From contig CANLSH010000011.1 in assembly GCA_947493705.1 (NCBI GenBank), forward strand, positions 44,449 to 108,448: a stretch of DNA of 64,000 nucleotides, written 5' to 3'. The notes below the pieces were generated by a model. It made no database searches. It saw nothing but the letters and a program-made list of their open reading frames with translations, and had not been told where the DNA came from. This document shows, in pieces, positions 40,350 to 49,850 of the stretch; the first letter of the stretch is position 1, and every line of letters begins with the position of its first letter. Source of the DNA: an uncultured Arachnia sp. (GTDB taxonomy: Bacteria > Actinomycetota > Actinomycetes > Propionibacteriales > Propionibacteriaceae). A program made the translations under genes and the position numbers.

Positions 40350-41380
40350 TTTTGGACCTTTCGCTCGACGCCGGGATGACAACCGCAGGAAGCGCGGACA
40401 ATCAGATTGACGTCAAATGTGTGGTGGGCTGGTGCTGTCGAGGGTGCGTGCACGAGCTCCAGCGCTCTCTCGGCCATGGATTCCAGGGGTTGCCTGACAG
40501 ATGTCAGTGGTGGCCATGTCCAGCCGGAGTACTGTGTGCCGTCGAATGAGACCACTGAACAATCGCGGCCCACATCAATGCTGGCCTCGTGAAGAGCGTG
40601 AAGCACCCCAACTGACTGCGCATCGGAACCAACGAAGATGCTGTCAGGGGCGGGGGAGTGGGTGAGTAGATCCTTCGCGGCACGGTAGCCGCCTGCGGCG
40701 GTCCAGTCCGCGACGGCAATGGGGCCTCGTGGCAGTCCGGCATCCTGCAGACATCGCTCCCATCCGAGCTGACGCGGGTCCGGTGTGCCGAACCCCTCTC
40801 CAATGATGAATGCCACACGGCGTCGCGCGTGCTCGTCGATGAGGTGTTCCACCGCGGTGATGGCTCCAGCGAATGCATCGGGGCCAATCGAGTGGTGGCC
40901 GGCCACGGGTCCCGAACAATCCAACAGCACCAGGGGCGTTCCGTGGGCTGGAAAGGGCGCTGAAGGGCTGTTCCGACGAGAGGAGCTGACCAGCAACAAC
41001 CCGTCGACGCGCCGCCCGAGTAGTTCGGCCACCAGCTGCTGCTCCAGTTCAGTATCACCATGGGAGTCGGCAACAAGCATGCGTTGACCGCGCTCGGCAG
41101 CGGAAGACTCGATGGCAAGGCTGAGTTCGGTGAAGAACGGGTTCATGCTGTCGGGCATGACAAGTCCCAGCGTCTGGCTCCTGCCGCTCTTGAGGGCGCG
41201 CGCATTCAGATTTGGTTGATAGCGAAGAACCCTCATGGCGTCTCGAACGCGAGCGGCCGTTTCAGGAGCCACCGAACGAGGGCCCCCGTTCACCACATAG
41301 CTGACAACCGCAGTGCTCACACCTGCGTATCGCGCGACATCAGACCGGGTCACGCTGCGGGGACTGCTGGGGATGATCAT
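40346..41380 (-). CDS. LacI-family transcriptional regulator of the galactoside locus
   Basis: 344 residues. N-terminal HTH and hinge: VTRSDVARYAGVSTAVVSYVVN, ALKSGRSQTLGLVMPD. The rest is the periplasmic-binding-protein-like sugar domain (GTQYSGWTWPPLTSVRQPLE). It lies between the alpha-galactosidase gene (same operon) and the divergent ABC/beta-galactosidase operon. One operator-like site CTACTCGYGTAG sits in the same position on each promoter. GAGGAG precedes the ATG at 41380. Confidence 0.94.
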   Translation of the reverse strand: MIIPSSPRSVTRSDVARYAGVSTAVVSYVVNGGPRSVAPETAARVRDAMRVLRYQPNLNARALKSGRSQTLGLVMPDSMNPFFTELSLAIESSAAERGQRMLVADSHGDTELEQQLVAELLGRRVDGLLLVSSSRRNSPSAPFPAHGTPLVLLDCSGPVAGHHSIGPDAFAGAITAVEHLIDEHARRRVAFIIGEGFGTPDPRQLGWERCLQDAGLPRGPIAVADWTAAGGYRAAKDLLTHSPAPDSIFVGSDAQSVGVLHALHEASIDVGRDCSVVSFDGTQYSGWTWPPLTSVRQPLESMAERALELVHAPSTAPAHHTFDVNLIVRASCGCHPGVERKVQK

Positions 41381-41426
41381 CGAACAACTCCTCGGAGGTC
41401 GACTGAATCCGATGTCGACGCGGCAC

Positions 41427-41456
41427 ACTCTACGCGAGTAGATGATTGTGGTCCAA
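41427..41456 (-). promoter_or_regulatory. Promoter and LacI operator of the lacI-alpha-galactosidase operon
   Basis: On the minus strand TTGGAC (41456-41451), 18 bases, TAGAGT (41432-41427). The LacI-type operator TCTACTCGCGTAGA (41429-41442), with the usual central CG, reaches the -10. Geometry equals that of the divergent promoter. Confidence 0.8.
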
Positions 41457-41481
41457 TATGTCGTTTGAACGCTGAAAACTC

Positions 41482-41511
41482 TTGACGAGAGAGAATCTAC
41501 TCGTGTAGCTT
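41482..41511 (+). promoter_or_regulatory. Promoter and LacI operator of the ABC/beta-galactosidase operon
   Basis: TTGACG (41482-41487), 18 bases, TAGCTT (41506-41511). Operator CTACTCGTGTAG (41497-41508) overlaps the -10 exactly as in the divergent promoter, differing from that site by one base. LacI family binding here would shut both operons. Confidence 0.82.
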
Positions 41512-41577
41512 CTGGATCAGCTGCCAACGCAGGTGGCCCTCAGTGACAGCAAGTTGTTCCTATTTTTGGAGGTCCGT

Positions 41578-42918
41578 ATGTCTCGTCCCACTTCTTCCCC
41601 TGGCACCAGCATCCCGCGATCTGTGGCCGGGATGGCGTCCTCGCGGCGCACTTTCCTGCGTGGCTCGCTCGCCGGTGCGGCTCTGGTGGGGTCCTCCACA
41701 GTCCTCGCTGCGTGTGGGGATGACACAAGCGGTGAAGGCGCTTCGGGTGACGCCACACAGCCCGTGAAGTTCGGCATGAACGAGGCATCAGGTGCTGGCC
41801 CGGCCTACGAACGGTTGGTCAACATGGCGACGGCCTACGAAGCGGAGACGGGTGTGGAGGTCGATCGCAATGAGGTCGACCACAACACATTCCAGCAGAA
41901 CATCAACACGTATCTGCAGGGCAACCCGGACGACGTGTTCACCTGGTTTGCGGGCTTCAGGATGAATCAGTTCGCTGAACAGGGGTTGATCACGGATGTC
42001 AGCGATATCTGGCCGATCGATGGTCTCAATGACAGCTTCAAGGCCGCGTCCACGGCCGCGGACGGCAAGCAGTACTTCGTGCCGAAGGACTACTACCCGT
42101 GGGCGGTGTTCTACAAGAAGTCAGTGTTTGAGCAGAATGGCTATGAGGTGCCCGGAACGCTGGAGGAGCTGACCACCCTCATGACGAAGATGCAGGGCAA
42201 CGACATGATCCCGTTCGCCTTCGCCGACAAGGATGGCTGGCCAGCCATGGGCACCTTCGACATCCTGAACATGCGCATCAACGGTTTTGACTACCACATG
42301 AGCTTGATGGCCGGCGAAGAAGCATGGGACTCCGCCGAGGTCAAGCAGGTCTTCGACACGTGGAAGGGTCTGTTGCCCTTCCATCAGCCCGATGCGCTGG
42401 GGCGTACGTGGCAGGAGGCCGCCACCTCGCTCAGCCAGGGTGAAGCTGGAATGTACCTCCTGGGCACGTTCGTGGTTGACGCCATCCCTGATGATGAAGA
42501 GGATCTCGACTTCTTCACCTTCCCGGAGCTCGACTCCTCCATCGGCGCGGACGCACTCGATGCCCCGATCGACGGGTTCTGCGTGGCGGCGGCAGGGAGC
42601 AACGAGGCGGGTGCAAAAGAGATGATGAAGTGGCTCGGCTCGGCCGAAGCGGCGAACGCGGCCAACGAGGGCACCACACCGATGATCGCGGCCAACGAGA
42701 ACGCCGACACCAGCGGCTATTCGGATCTGCAGAAGAAGTCGGCAGAAGTGGTGGGCGCGGCCGCCAACATCGCCCAGTTCCTGGATCGTGACACCCGATC
42801 CGATTTTGCTTCCACGGTGATCATCCCGTCGCTCCAGGCGTTCCTCAGCAATCCCGATGACATTGACGGTGTGACTAAGAGCATCCAGGAGCAGAAGGTC
42901 TCCATCTTCGGCAGCTGA
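41578..42918 (+). CDS. ABC transporter sugar-binding lipoprotein
   Basis: 446 residues. SSRRTFLRGSLAGAALVGSS then lipobox LAAC indicates a Tat-exported lipoprotein. The mature part is a cluster-1 sugar-binding protein (VKFGMNEASGAG, YYPWAVFYKKSVFEQNGYEVPGTLEEL, FCVAAAGSNEAGAKEMMKWL). It captures the galactoside outside the cell for the two permeases encoded next. GGAGGTCCGT precedes the ATG at 41578. First gene of the LacI-controlled operon. Confidence 0.94.
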   Translation: MSRPTSSPGTSIPRSVAGMASSRRTFLRGSLAGAALVGSSTVLAACGDDTSGEGASGDATQPVKFGMNEASGAGPAYERLVNMATAYEAETGVEVDRNEVDHNTFQQNINTYLQGNPDDVFTWFAGFRMNQFAEQGLITDVSDIWPIDGLNDSFKAASTAADGKQYFVPKDYYPWAVFYKKSVFEQNGYEVPGTLEELTTLMTKMQGNDMIPFAFADKDGWPAMGTFDILNMRINGFDYHMSLMAGEEAWDSAEVKQVFDTWKGLLPFHQPDALGRTWQEAATSLSQGEAGMYLLGTFVVDAIPDDEEDLDFFTFPELDSSIGADALDAPIDGFCVAAAGSNEAGAKEMMKWLGSAEAANAANEGTTPMIAANENADTSGYSDLQKKSAEVVGAAANIAQFLDRDTRSDFASTVIIPSLQAFLSNPDDIDGVTKSIQEQKVSIFGS

Positions 42919-42952
42919 CCCAGTTCGACACGACCACGAAGGGAAGACGCAG

Positions 42953-43882
42953 ATGGCGACGACAGTGGGGAACTCAGACACGGCGACGCAGCAGAAGCTC
43001 GGCCGGAAGAAACGCAGGATGCCGGCCTCGGACCGCGCCGTGGTGATTGTCATGGTGCTGGTCCCCACCTTGTTCGTGGTGGGACTGGTGTGGCTACCGG
43101 CGGTCTTGTCGTTGGTGTTGTCCTTCGGCAGGTGGAACGGTATCGGTCCCCTCAGCAACATTGATTGGGTCGGCGCCCAGAACTACTCCGACATCGCCAC
43201 GATCTACCCTCCGTTCTGGCCAGCTGTCCAGAACAACGTGATCTGGCTGGCATTCCTGTTCTTCATCCCCACCCTGCTTGGCATGTTCTTGGCGGTCATC
43301 CTGGATCGGGGTATGAAATTTAGTCGTTTCTACCAGACCGCGTTCTACATGCCGGTGGTCTTGTCGATGGCGCTCGTGGGCTTCATCTGGCAGCTGTTCT
43401 ACTCCCGAGATCAAGGCCTGATCAACCAGGTGTTCGGCTCACAAGTCGATTGGTACGGTGACGCCGACATCAACCTGTGGGCGGTCCTCGTGGCTACTGC
43501 CTGGCGGCACACCGGCTACGTCATGTTGATCTACTTGGCAGGGCTCAAGGGCGTCGATGCGTCCCTGCGGGAGGCTGCCGCCGTCGATGGGGCCACGGAG
43601 ACACAGACGTTCTTCAAGATCATCTTCCCTGTGATGCGTCCGATCAACATGATCGTGCTCGTCATCGTGGTGATTGAGTCGCTGCGCGCCTTCGACTTGG
43701 TCTGGGTGGTCAATCGCGGCACAAACGGGCTGGAGCTACTCGCGGCCCTGGTGTCCCAGAATGTGGTCGGCGAGGCGGCGCGCTACGGCTTCGGCTCCGC
43801 ACTGGCCGTCATCATGATGGTCATCTCGTCGGTGTTCATCATCATCTACTTGCGCATCGTCTTCAAGGAGGAACGCCGATGA
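42953..43882 (+). CDS. ABC sugar transporter permease (MalF/UgpA type)
   Basis: 309 residues, six membrane helices after a basic start. The ATPase-contact loop EAAAVDGATETQTFFKIIFPVMRP is the EAA motif of sugar permeases. Its stop overlaps the next permease start by 4 bases (ATGA). Forms the membrane channel with that protein. Confidence 0.95.
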   Translation: MATTVGNSDTATQQKLGRKKRRMPASDRAVVIVMVLVPTLFVVGLVWLPAVLSLVLSFGRWNGIGPLSNIDWVGAQNYSDIATIYPPFWPAVQNNVIWLAFLFFIPTLLGMFLAVILDRGMKFSRFYQTAFYMPVVLSMALVGFIWQLFYSRDQGLINQVFGSQVDWYGDADINLWAVLVATAWRHTGYVMLIYLAGLKGVDASLREAAAVDGATETQTFFKIIFPVMRPINMIVLVIVVIESLRAFDLVWVVNRGTNGLELLAALVSQNVVGEAARYGFGSALAVIMMVISSVFIIIYLRIVFKEERR

Positions 43883-44814
43883 GTACACCAGCGGTCACCA
43901 CCCCCACCAAGCCGGCCAAAACCCCCCGGGCACCGAAGGAACGCCCCGATTCCGCGGCTCTCGACAAGCCGCGGGGCAAGGTGGCCACCGTCGCAATGGC
44001 GATCTTGGCACTGGCGTGGATATTCCCACTGTTCTGGGCAGTCCTCAACTCCTTCCGTGACTATGCCTACACCCAGACCAACGGCTATCTCTCCTTCGGC
44101 GGATGGACGTTCAGTAACTACCGCAACGTCTGGGAGAACGCCAATCTGGGCAAATACTTCATCAACTCCCTGATCATCACGGTGCCTGCCGTTATTGCGA
44201 CGCTATTCCTTGCGTCCCTGGTCGCCTTCGTTCTGGCACGGTTCAGCTACCGTTTCAACCTGACACTGTTGGCCATATTCCTTGCAGCAAACCTGCTACC
44301 CCCCCAGGCACTGCTGGTGCCCATCTTCCGGATCTACCGGCAGATTCCGCTGCCGGAGTTCATGAGCAGCTCCGGTCAGCTGCTGGGCAGCTTCTGGGGA
44401 TTGATTGCCATCAATGTCGCCTTCCAGCTGGGGTTCTGCACCTTCGTGCTGAGCAATTACATGAAGACGCTTCCGCACGAAATCTACGAGTCAGCCGAGG
44501 TCGACGGTGCGAGTGTCTGGCTCCAGTACTGGAAGCTCACGATGCCGCTGGTGCGGCCGGCGCTGGCAGCCCTCGCCACACTGCAGGTCACATGGATCTA
44601 CAACGAGTTCTTCTGGGCCACCGTCCTCCTGGGCGGGCAGGGTGACAAGTTTCCCATCACCAGCGCACTGAACAATCTCAAGGGTCAGTTCTTCACCGAC
44701 TACAACCTTCTCTCAGCGGGGTCGGTGCTCGTCGCGCTTCCAGTGCTCATCGTCTTCTTCGTTCTGCAAAAACAGTTTGTGGCCGGCCTGACGTTGGGCT
44801 CCACCAAGGGCTGA
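43879..44814 (+). CDS. ABC sugar transporter permease (MalG/UgpE type)
   Basis: 311 residues, six membrane helices. The EAA motif reads ESAEVDGASVWLQYWKLTMPLVRP. Paired with the upstream permease gene. No ATPase gene follows; the next gene is the beta-galactosidase. A general sugar ATPase (MsmX/UgpC type) elsewhere in the genome would have to power the transporter. Confidence 0.95.
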   Translation: MSTPAVTTPTKPAKTPRAPKERPDSAALDKPRGKVATVAMAILALAWIFPLFWAVLNSFRDYAYTQTNGYLSFGGWTFSNYRNVWENANLGKYFINSLIITVPAVIATLFLASLVAFVLARFSYRFNLTLLAIFLAANLLPPQALLVPIFRIYRQIPLPEFMSSSGQLLGSFWGLIAINVAFQLGFCTFVLSNYMKTLPHEIYESAEVDGASVWLQYWKLTMPLVRPALAALATLQVTWIYNEFFWATVLLGGQGDKFPITSALNNLKGQFFTDYNLLSAGSVLVALPVLIVFFVLQKQFVAGLTLGSTKG

Positions 44815-44826
44815 TAGGAATGATGG

Positions 44827-47805
44827 ATGTCCCTCCATGACTTGACCCGACACTCATTGACTGAGATCGCTCCGGGCGACGGCGTCCAACCCCGCTCCTG
44901 GCGCAGCCGCGAGCAGTGGCGTCACCATCTCCACGGGGAGTGGCACTTCCATCATGCGTTCTCTCTGGATGAGTCGCCGGTGGACTGCCACAGGGAGGAG
45001 TTCGACGATTCTGGGTGGGACATGATCGATGTTCCTGACCACTGGGTGCTGGAGCAGGATGGACGCTACGGGCGCCCGATCTACACCAACGTCCAGCTGC
45101 CCATCCCCATGGAACCGCCGTTCGTCCCCGACAGCAACGGCATTGGCGACTACCGTCGGGAGTTCGAACTCCCGGACGGATGGGAGGGCCTGGGATCCAT
45201 CCGCATCAGGTTCGACGGCGTCGAATCCATCGGTATTGTCCATGTGAATGGGCAGCACGTCGGCGTCGTGCGCGGCTCGCGGCTCGCGTCGGAATTGGAC
45301 GTGACCGACGTCGTGAGACCGGGCCGCAATGTGGTCCACGTCCGGGTGGCTCAGTGGTCCGCCCAGACCTACGTGGAGGACCAGGATCAGTGGTGGCTGC
45401 CGGGCATCTTCCGTGACGTCGCCGTAGTCGGCCGGCCGATAGACGGCATTGAGGACTATCACTTCGTCGCCGACTATGATCACGTCACCGGCAGCGGTGC
45501 CCTGGATGTCACCCTCCGTGACGCAGCCTTCCCACTCACCCTTGAGGTTCCCGAACTGGGGGTGTCGGTGACGTGGCAGGAGGCAGCAGACGTGTCTTCC
45601 ATCGAGGTGCCTGAGGTTCTGCCCTGGAGTCCCGACCAACCCCACCTCTACGACGTCCGTCTCAGCAATGCGGCCGAGACCATCACCGACCGGGTGGGAT
45701 TCCGGACGGTCACAATCGTCGGGAACCAGTGGAGGGTGAACGGCCGACAGCTGCGGATCGCCGGCGTCAACCGGCACGAGTACGGTCCCGATCGTGGGCG
45801 CGTCTTTGATGAGGAAGCCACTCGTGAGGGCTTGCTCCTGATGAAGCGTCACAACATCAATGCCATCCGCACGAGCCACTACCCACCCCACCCGAGGTTC
45901 CTCGACCTCACTGACGAGCTCGGGTTCTGGGTGATGGACGAGTGCGACCTCGAGACACACGCTTTCGAACTGTATGGATGGGAGAACAACCCTTCTGACG
46001 ACCCGGCGTGGCGGGAGTCACTGCTGGACCGCATGCGCAGGACCATCCAACGGGACAAGAACCACCCGTCGGTGATCTGCTGGAGTCTGGGCAACGAATC
46101 CGGCACGGGGGCAAACCTCGCGGCCATGGCAGATGAGGCACACACGCTGGACCCGACGCGCCCGGTGCACTACGAGGGCGACTACGAGACCGACTATTCC
46201 GACATCGTTTCCCGCATGTATGCCCCGCTGCCTGAGCTCGCCGACATTTCAGCGGGGGTCTCTGCGGCACTCAGTCCACGTCCGGTGCAGGCGTCGCGTT
46301 TCCTCGGAAAACCCAAGATCCTGTGTGAGTACGCGCACGCCATGGGCAATGGGCCCGGCGCGCTGGCCGAGTACGACGCCGAGATGGAACGCTTGGAGGA
46401 CTGGCACGGTGGCTTCATCTGGGAGTGGCGCGACCACGGAATTCGCACCTCGGCCCCCGATGGGTCCTCCTATTTCGCCTACGGCGGTGACTTCGGGGAG
46501 AACCCCCACGACGGCAGTTTCGTCATGGACGGCTTGGTCCACTCCGACGGCCGCCCCTCACCGGCGCTTGCAGAGGTCAAGCAGGTGTTCACCCCCGTGG
46601 TCGTGACGGCGTTGGATGGCCGGTTGGAGATCCGCAACCGCAACCACACCGTTGACACTTCCCAGTACGACTTCACCTGGAGATGGGACGTCGACGGCGA
46701 ACTCCGGGCAGACGGAACCCTGAACGTTGCGCCGGTGCCTGCGGGCGCACGGCACATGGTTGAGCGGCCAGACCTACTTGCCGACGCTGTAGCCGTCCGC
46801 GACTCGTGGCTCACGGTCACCGTACGGGAGGCCAATGACCGGCCGTGGTGTGTGGCGGGAGCGGAGGTCTTCGTTCTCCAGATGCGGCTCGACGGCGACG
46901 CAATCCCGATCCTTCCGGCGCCAACATCCCGCCCGCATGTTGGGCACGTGATCGAGGTGGGGCCAGTCACGCTGTCACGATCCGGACAACTGAGATCGAT
47001 CGGTGGACTCGCGGTGGAATCCGCGGGTGTCGAGCTCTGGCGGGCACCGACGGAGAACGACTCCCTGGGGGCATTCGGTTCCTACGAGGTGGGCGACTAC
47101 CACGCAACGCGCGGCTACGGCATGCCCGGCCCGAGTTCCGCAGAACGGTGGCGCGCACACGGGCTCGACCGGCTGATGTCTCGAACGGTGAAGGCTGAAC
47201 CGGAGGGCGATGACTTTGTCGTCGTTCAACGACTGCTTCCGGCCCAGGGACGTCACGGCGCGGAGATCACCTACCGGTGGCGCAGGATCGGTGACAAGGC
47301 AGGGTGCCACATCTCTGTAGCGCCTGTGAAACCCCGCACCGACGTGACATGGCCGAGGATCGGCTTCCACCTCCTGCTGCCCGGCACGTTCACGCACGCC
47401 GACTGGTTCGGCGGCGGTCCGTGTGAGACCTATCCCGACTCGAGGTCCGCGAGCGTTGTGGCGCGTCACTCCGCAGCTATCGATGACCTGGCATTTCCTT
47501 ACGCAGTGCCCCAGGAAACCGGGCATCGGGAGGGATTGCGTCGACTTGAGATCACGGGGGCCGATGAGGTCGTGCGTATCGAAACCTTCGGACCAGACCT
47601 CCCGGGTTTCTCCCTTCTACGCCACGACGCACACGAACTCACAGCCGCAGCGCATCAGCACGAGCTACCCGCGAGCCGAGGCCTGCACCTGTACCTCGAC
47701 GCCTTCCAGCACGGGCTTGGTAGCCGGTCCTGCGGTCCGGATGTCTTGCCGCAGTATCAGCTCTGGCCCCGCGCCGCGAGCTTCGGATTCACCCTGGAGA
47801 CGTAG
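44827..47805 (+). CDS. lacZ: Beta-galactosidase, GH2 (LacZ type)
   Basis: 992 residues, close to E. coli LacZ. The acid/base Glu is Glu424 in WSLGNESG, the nucleophile Glu501 in ILCEYAHAMGNGPG. The N-terminal sugar-binding domain, jelly-roll regions and C-terminal beta-sandwich (RLEITGADEV, HQHELPASRGLHLYLD) are in order. Cytoplasmic, no signal peptide. It follows the permease gene by 12 bases, so lactose or a related beta-galactoside is taken in and split in one operon. The partner alpha-galactosidase is in the divergent operon. Confidence 0.96.
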   Translation: MSLHDLTRHSLTEIAPGDGVQPRSWRSREQWRHHLHGEWHFHHAFSLDESPVDCHREEFDDSGWDMIDVPDHWVLEQDGRYGRPIYTNVQLPIPMEPPFVPDSNGIGDYRREFELPDGWEGLGSIRIRFDGVESIGIVHVNGQHVGVVRGSRLASELDVTDVVRPGRNVVHVRVAQWSAQTYVEDQDQWWLPGIFRDVAVVGRPIDGIEDYHFVADYDHVTGSGALDVTLRDAAFPLTLEVPELGVSVTWQEAADVSSIEVPEVLPWSPDQPHLYDVRLSNAAETITDRVGFRTVTIVGNQWRVNGRQLRIAGVNRHEYGPDRGRVFDEEATREGLLLMKRHNINAIRTSHYPPHPRFLDLTDELGFWVMDECDLETHAFELYGWENNPSDDPAWRESLLDRMRRTIQRDKNHPSVICWSLGNESGTGANLAAMADEAHTLDPTRPVHYEGDYETDYSDIVSRMYAPLPELADISAGVSAALSPRPVQASRFLGKPKILCEYAHAMGNGPGALAEYDAEMERLEDWHGGFIWEWRDHGIRTSAPDGSSYFAYGGDFGENPHDGSFVMDGLVHSDGRPSPALAEVKQVFTPVVVTALDGRLEIRNRNHTVDTSQYDFTWRWDVDGELRADGTLNVAPVPAGARHMVERPDLLADAVAVRDSWLTVTVREANDRPWCVAGAEVFVLQMRLDGDAIPILPAPTSRPHVGHVIEVGPVTLSRSGQLRSIGGLAVESAGVELWRAPTENDSLGAFGSYEVGDYHATRGYGMPGPSSAERWRAHGLDRLMSRTVKAEPEGDDFVVVQRLLPAQGRHGAEITYRWRRIGDKAGCHISVAPVKPRTDVTWPRIGFHLLLPGTFTHADWFGGGPCETYPDSRSASVVARHSAAIDDLAFPYAVPQETGHREGLRRLEITGADEVVRIETFGPDLPGFSLLRHDAHELTAAAHQHELPASRGLHLYLDAFQHGLGSRSCGPDVLPQYQLWPRAASFGFTLET

Positions 47806-47815
47806 CCAGGAGCGC

Positions 47816-48574
47816 TCAGGATCTATCCGCTCTGATGCGACCAAGAAACCCCGTCACCTCCGTGAGGTACTGATCCCAGTTCTCCGCCAGGATCGAATTG
47901 TGGTTGCCGGACTCGAAGATGCGCAGCGTCGCCGGGCCGCCGGCCCAGCGGGCCAACCGTTCGGCGTGGCTGACGTCCACCAGCCCGTCAACGCGGGTGT
48001 GGAGGAGCAGCGTCGGACCGGTGTAGTCGCTGATTTTTACCCGGTGGTCAAGCTGCTGCTCCAACTCCCGCCAGTCATCATCGGTCGCATCCACCTCGTC
48101 AGGCGTCACACGTATCAGTAGGCGCTCGAGTGGGTCCGCGATCGCGCTCTCCAGGATCATGCCAGCGATCGTCGGGAAACGCTTGACCGCCTCCAGTGCG
48201 AAAAAAGATCCCACTGACCGGCCCATCACCACGATTCGCTCGGGTGGGCCCGCGGCCTCGATGACAGCCGTCACGTCGTCCAGCATCAGGCCGAGCAGGG
48301 GTTCGCCGGTGGATCCCCCATAGCCGCGGTACTCAGCGAGGAACAGATCCCACCCCAGAGCGTTGATCACCCGGTCCCAGACACCCTGCCAGTCCGCAAC
48401 CACCTCGCCGTTACCGTGAAAGTGCACCACGGTGAAGCCTTCCGGATCCACACGATGAACGCTGCACGCCAGTTCAGCACCGGCAACGGGCACGACCAAT
48501 TCCGACGCCGGTGAACGACCACCCGGGAAAAAGTAGCGGGAGGCGATGAGCGGATGATTCAACAAGTGCTTCAT
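47816..48574 (-). CDS. Alpha/beta hydrolase
   Basis: 252 residues. FTVVHFHGNGEV, then the nucleophile elbow VVMGRSVGSFFA (Ser in GRSVG), Asp in LLLHTRVDGLVDV and His in ESGNHNSIL make the catalytic triad. It resembles the BEM46/YfhR-type hydrolases. TACACT 7 bases before the ATG at 48574 fits a leaderless message and decides this start over a GTG 30 bases upstream. Convergent with beta-galactosidase. Confidence 0.87.
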   Translation of the reverse strand: MKHLLNHPLIASRYFFPGGRSPASELVVPVAGAELACSVHRVDPEGFTVVHFHGNGEVVADWQGVWDRVINALGWDLFLAEYRGYGGSTGEPLLGLMLDDVTAVIEAAGPPERIVVMGRSVGSFFALEAVKRFPTIAGMILESAIADPLERLLIRVTPDEVDATDDDWRELEQQLDHRVKISDYTGPTLLLHTRVDGLVDVSHAERLARWAGGPATLRIFESGNHNSILAENWDQYLTEVTGFLGRIRADRS

Positions 48575-48756
48575 CCCGATGAGTGTAGAGTTCGCCCCGC
48601 TCAACTCGATGACGCTGCTGTTGAGCCACCCCGGACGTGATGGAGCTCACGGCTGCGGTGATCGTCGTTGGTGCTGAAGGACGACGTCGCTGATTGTTGT
48701 CCAATCGTGACCGACCCAACCTGTTTGCGGTGTCTTTTCTGTGGTGGGGTTGCGTA

Positions 48757-49716
48757 ATGAAGCGCATCCGTGGATTTGGCAGATTACTGGCACTCCTTAC
48801 TGTGCTGGTGATGGCGTTGATGGTTGCCAGCTGCTCGGGGGGCGACGCAGACATGCCGTCGGTGCAGGAGCCGGTTCCTGCTCAGGACAATGCCGAGGCA
48901 AGTCTTCCTCAGGAGGAAGACGCAGATGGTGGCGATCAATCGGAGCGTCTCATCATCCGTTCCAAGACTCTTCGTCTGGAGGTGGAGAAGACCACGGATG
49001 CGATGGAGGAAATCCGCGAACTCACCGGCACCCATTCCGGCACCGTTACGGATCTTGAAGTAGCCACTGATAGCGACGAGCCGCTCTACCGCTACAACGA
49101 GAACGGATATCCGGAAGGTGGTGGCACGGCGTTGCGTGCATGGGTCACCGTGCGCGTCCCGACCGATGGCTACGAGGATTTCGTTGCCGCGGTGGCCAAA
49201 CTCGGTGTGGTGAAATTCCAGTCCGAAGCCGCCAACGATGTCACCCAGGAGTACGTGGATCTGTCCGCGCGGCTGGAAAACCTGCGTGCCCAGGAGGTGC
49301 GCCTCAGGGAGTTCTTCGAAGCAGCCACGGATGTCGAGGACATGCTGGCGGTGGAGAAGGAGCTGGGACGAATACGAGGTGAGATCGAGTCCCTCGACGC
49401 ACAGGTCACCTACCTCGAGAGGCAGGCGGCCATGGCGACGATCACCATCGAACTCACGGAGCCGCAGGCAGTTGTGAGACCAGGCGGTGAGTCCTGGGGA
49501 TTCGTCGACGCCATCACTTCCGGCATCCGGGGCGCAGCGGCACTGCTGACGGGGCTGCTCACCTTCCTCATCGCCTCTGCGCCGCTGTGGATCGCAGGCA
49601 TCGTGCTGTTCTTCGTGATCCGGGCGGTGTTGCGACGCCGTCGCGTCACGGCGGGACAGCCGCAACCCGCAAGTCCCACCACACCCTCGGAGACAGGTCC
49701 CACACCTGAGGGGTAG
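48757..49716 (+). CDS. DUF4349 lipoprotein
   Basis: 319 residues. Signal peptide with lipobox MVASC; an acidic linker; then the DUF4349 domain (LIIRSKTLRLEVEKTTDAMEEI, WVTVRVPTDGYEDFVAAVAKLG, DVTQEYVDLSARLENLRAQEVRLREFF coiled coil, ERQAAMATITIELTEP). A C-terminal membrane helix (LWIAGIVLFFVIRAVL) and a basic tail end the protein. So both ends are on the membrane and the coiled coil lies outside. Function unknown. Confidence 0.88.
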   Translation: MKRIRGFGRLLALLTVLVMALMVASCSGGDADMPSVQEPVPAQDNAEASLPQEEDADGGDQSERLIIRSKTLRLEVEKTTDAMEEIRELTGTHSGTVTDLEVATDSDEPLYRYNENGYPEGGGTALRAWVTVRVPTDGYEDFVAAVAKLGVVKFQSEAANDVTQEYVDLSARLENLRAQEVRLREFFEAATDVEDMLAVEKELGRIRGEIESLDAQVTYLERQAAMATITIELTEPQAVVRPGGESWGFVDAITSGIRGAAALLTGLLTFLIASAPLWIAGIVLFFVIRAVLRRRRVTAGQPQPASPTTPSETGPTPEG

Positions 49717-49731
49717 GGGTTGAGCAACCCC
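49716..49731 (+). terminator. Hairpin after the DUF4349 gene
   Basis: GGGGTTG-AG-CAACCCC, 7-bp stem directly at the stop codon. No T-run, so a weak or Rho-assisted terminator. Confidence 0.45.
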
Positions 49732-49850
49732 ACCGCCATGTGGGAAATCTCCGGTGCGAACAGTTGCCGTGCGGCATGATGCGATGGGGGCCATCACTGA
49801 GGGACACAATCCTGAGTGCCACAATCGCCCGCGAAAAGGAACGTCTTTCG

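Noticed and set aside
38066..48114. Exact 23-base repeat CACCTCGTCAGG...CACGTA at 38066-38088 and 48092-48114 as attachment sites
   Set aside because: The second copy lies inside the alpha/beta hydrolase gene, there is no integrase between them, and both can be read as a VTPDEV-type coding string on the minus strand. Probably a chance or gene-fragment match.
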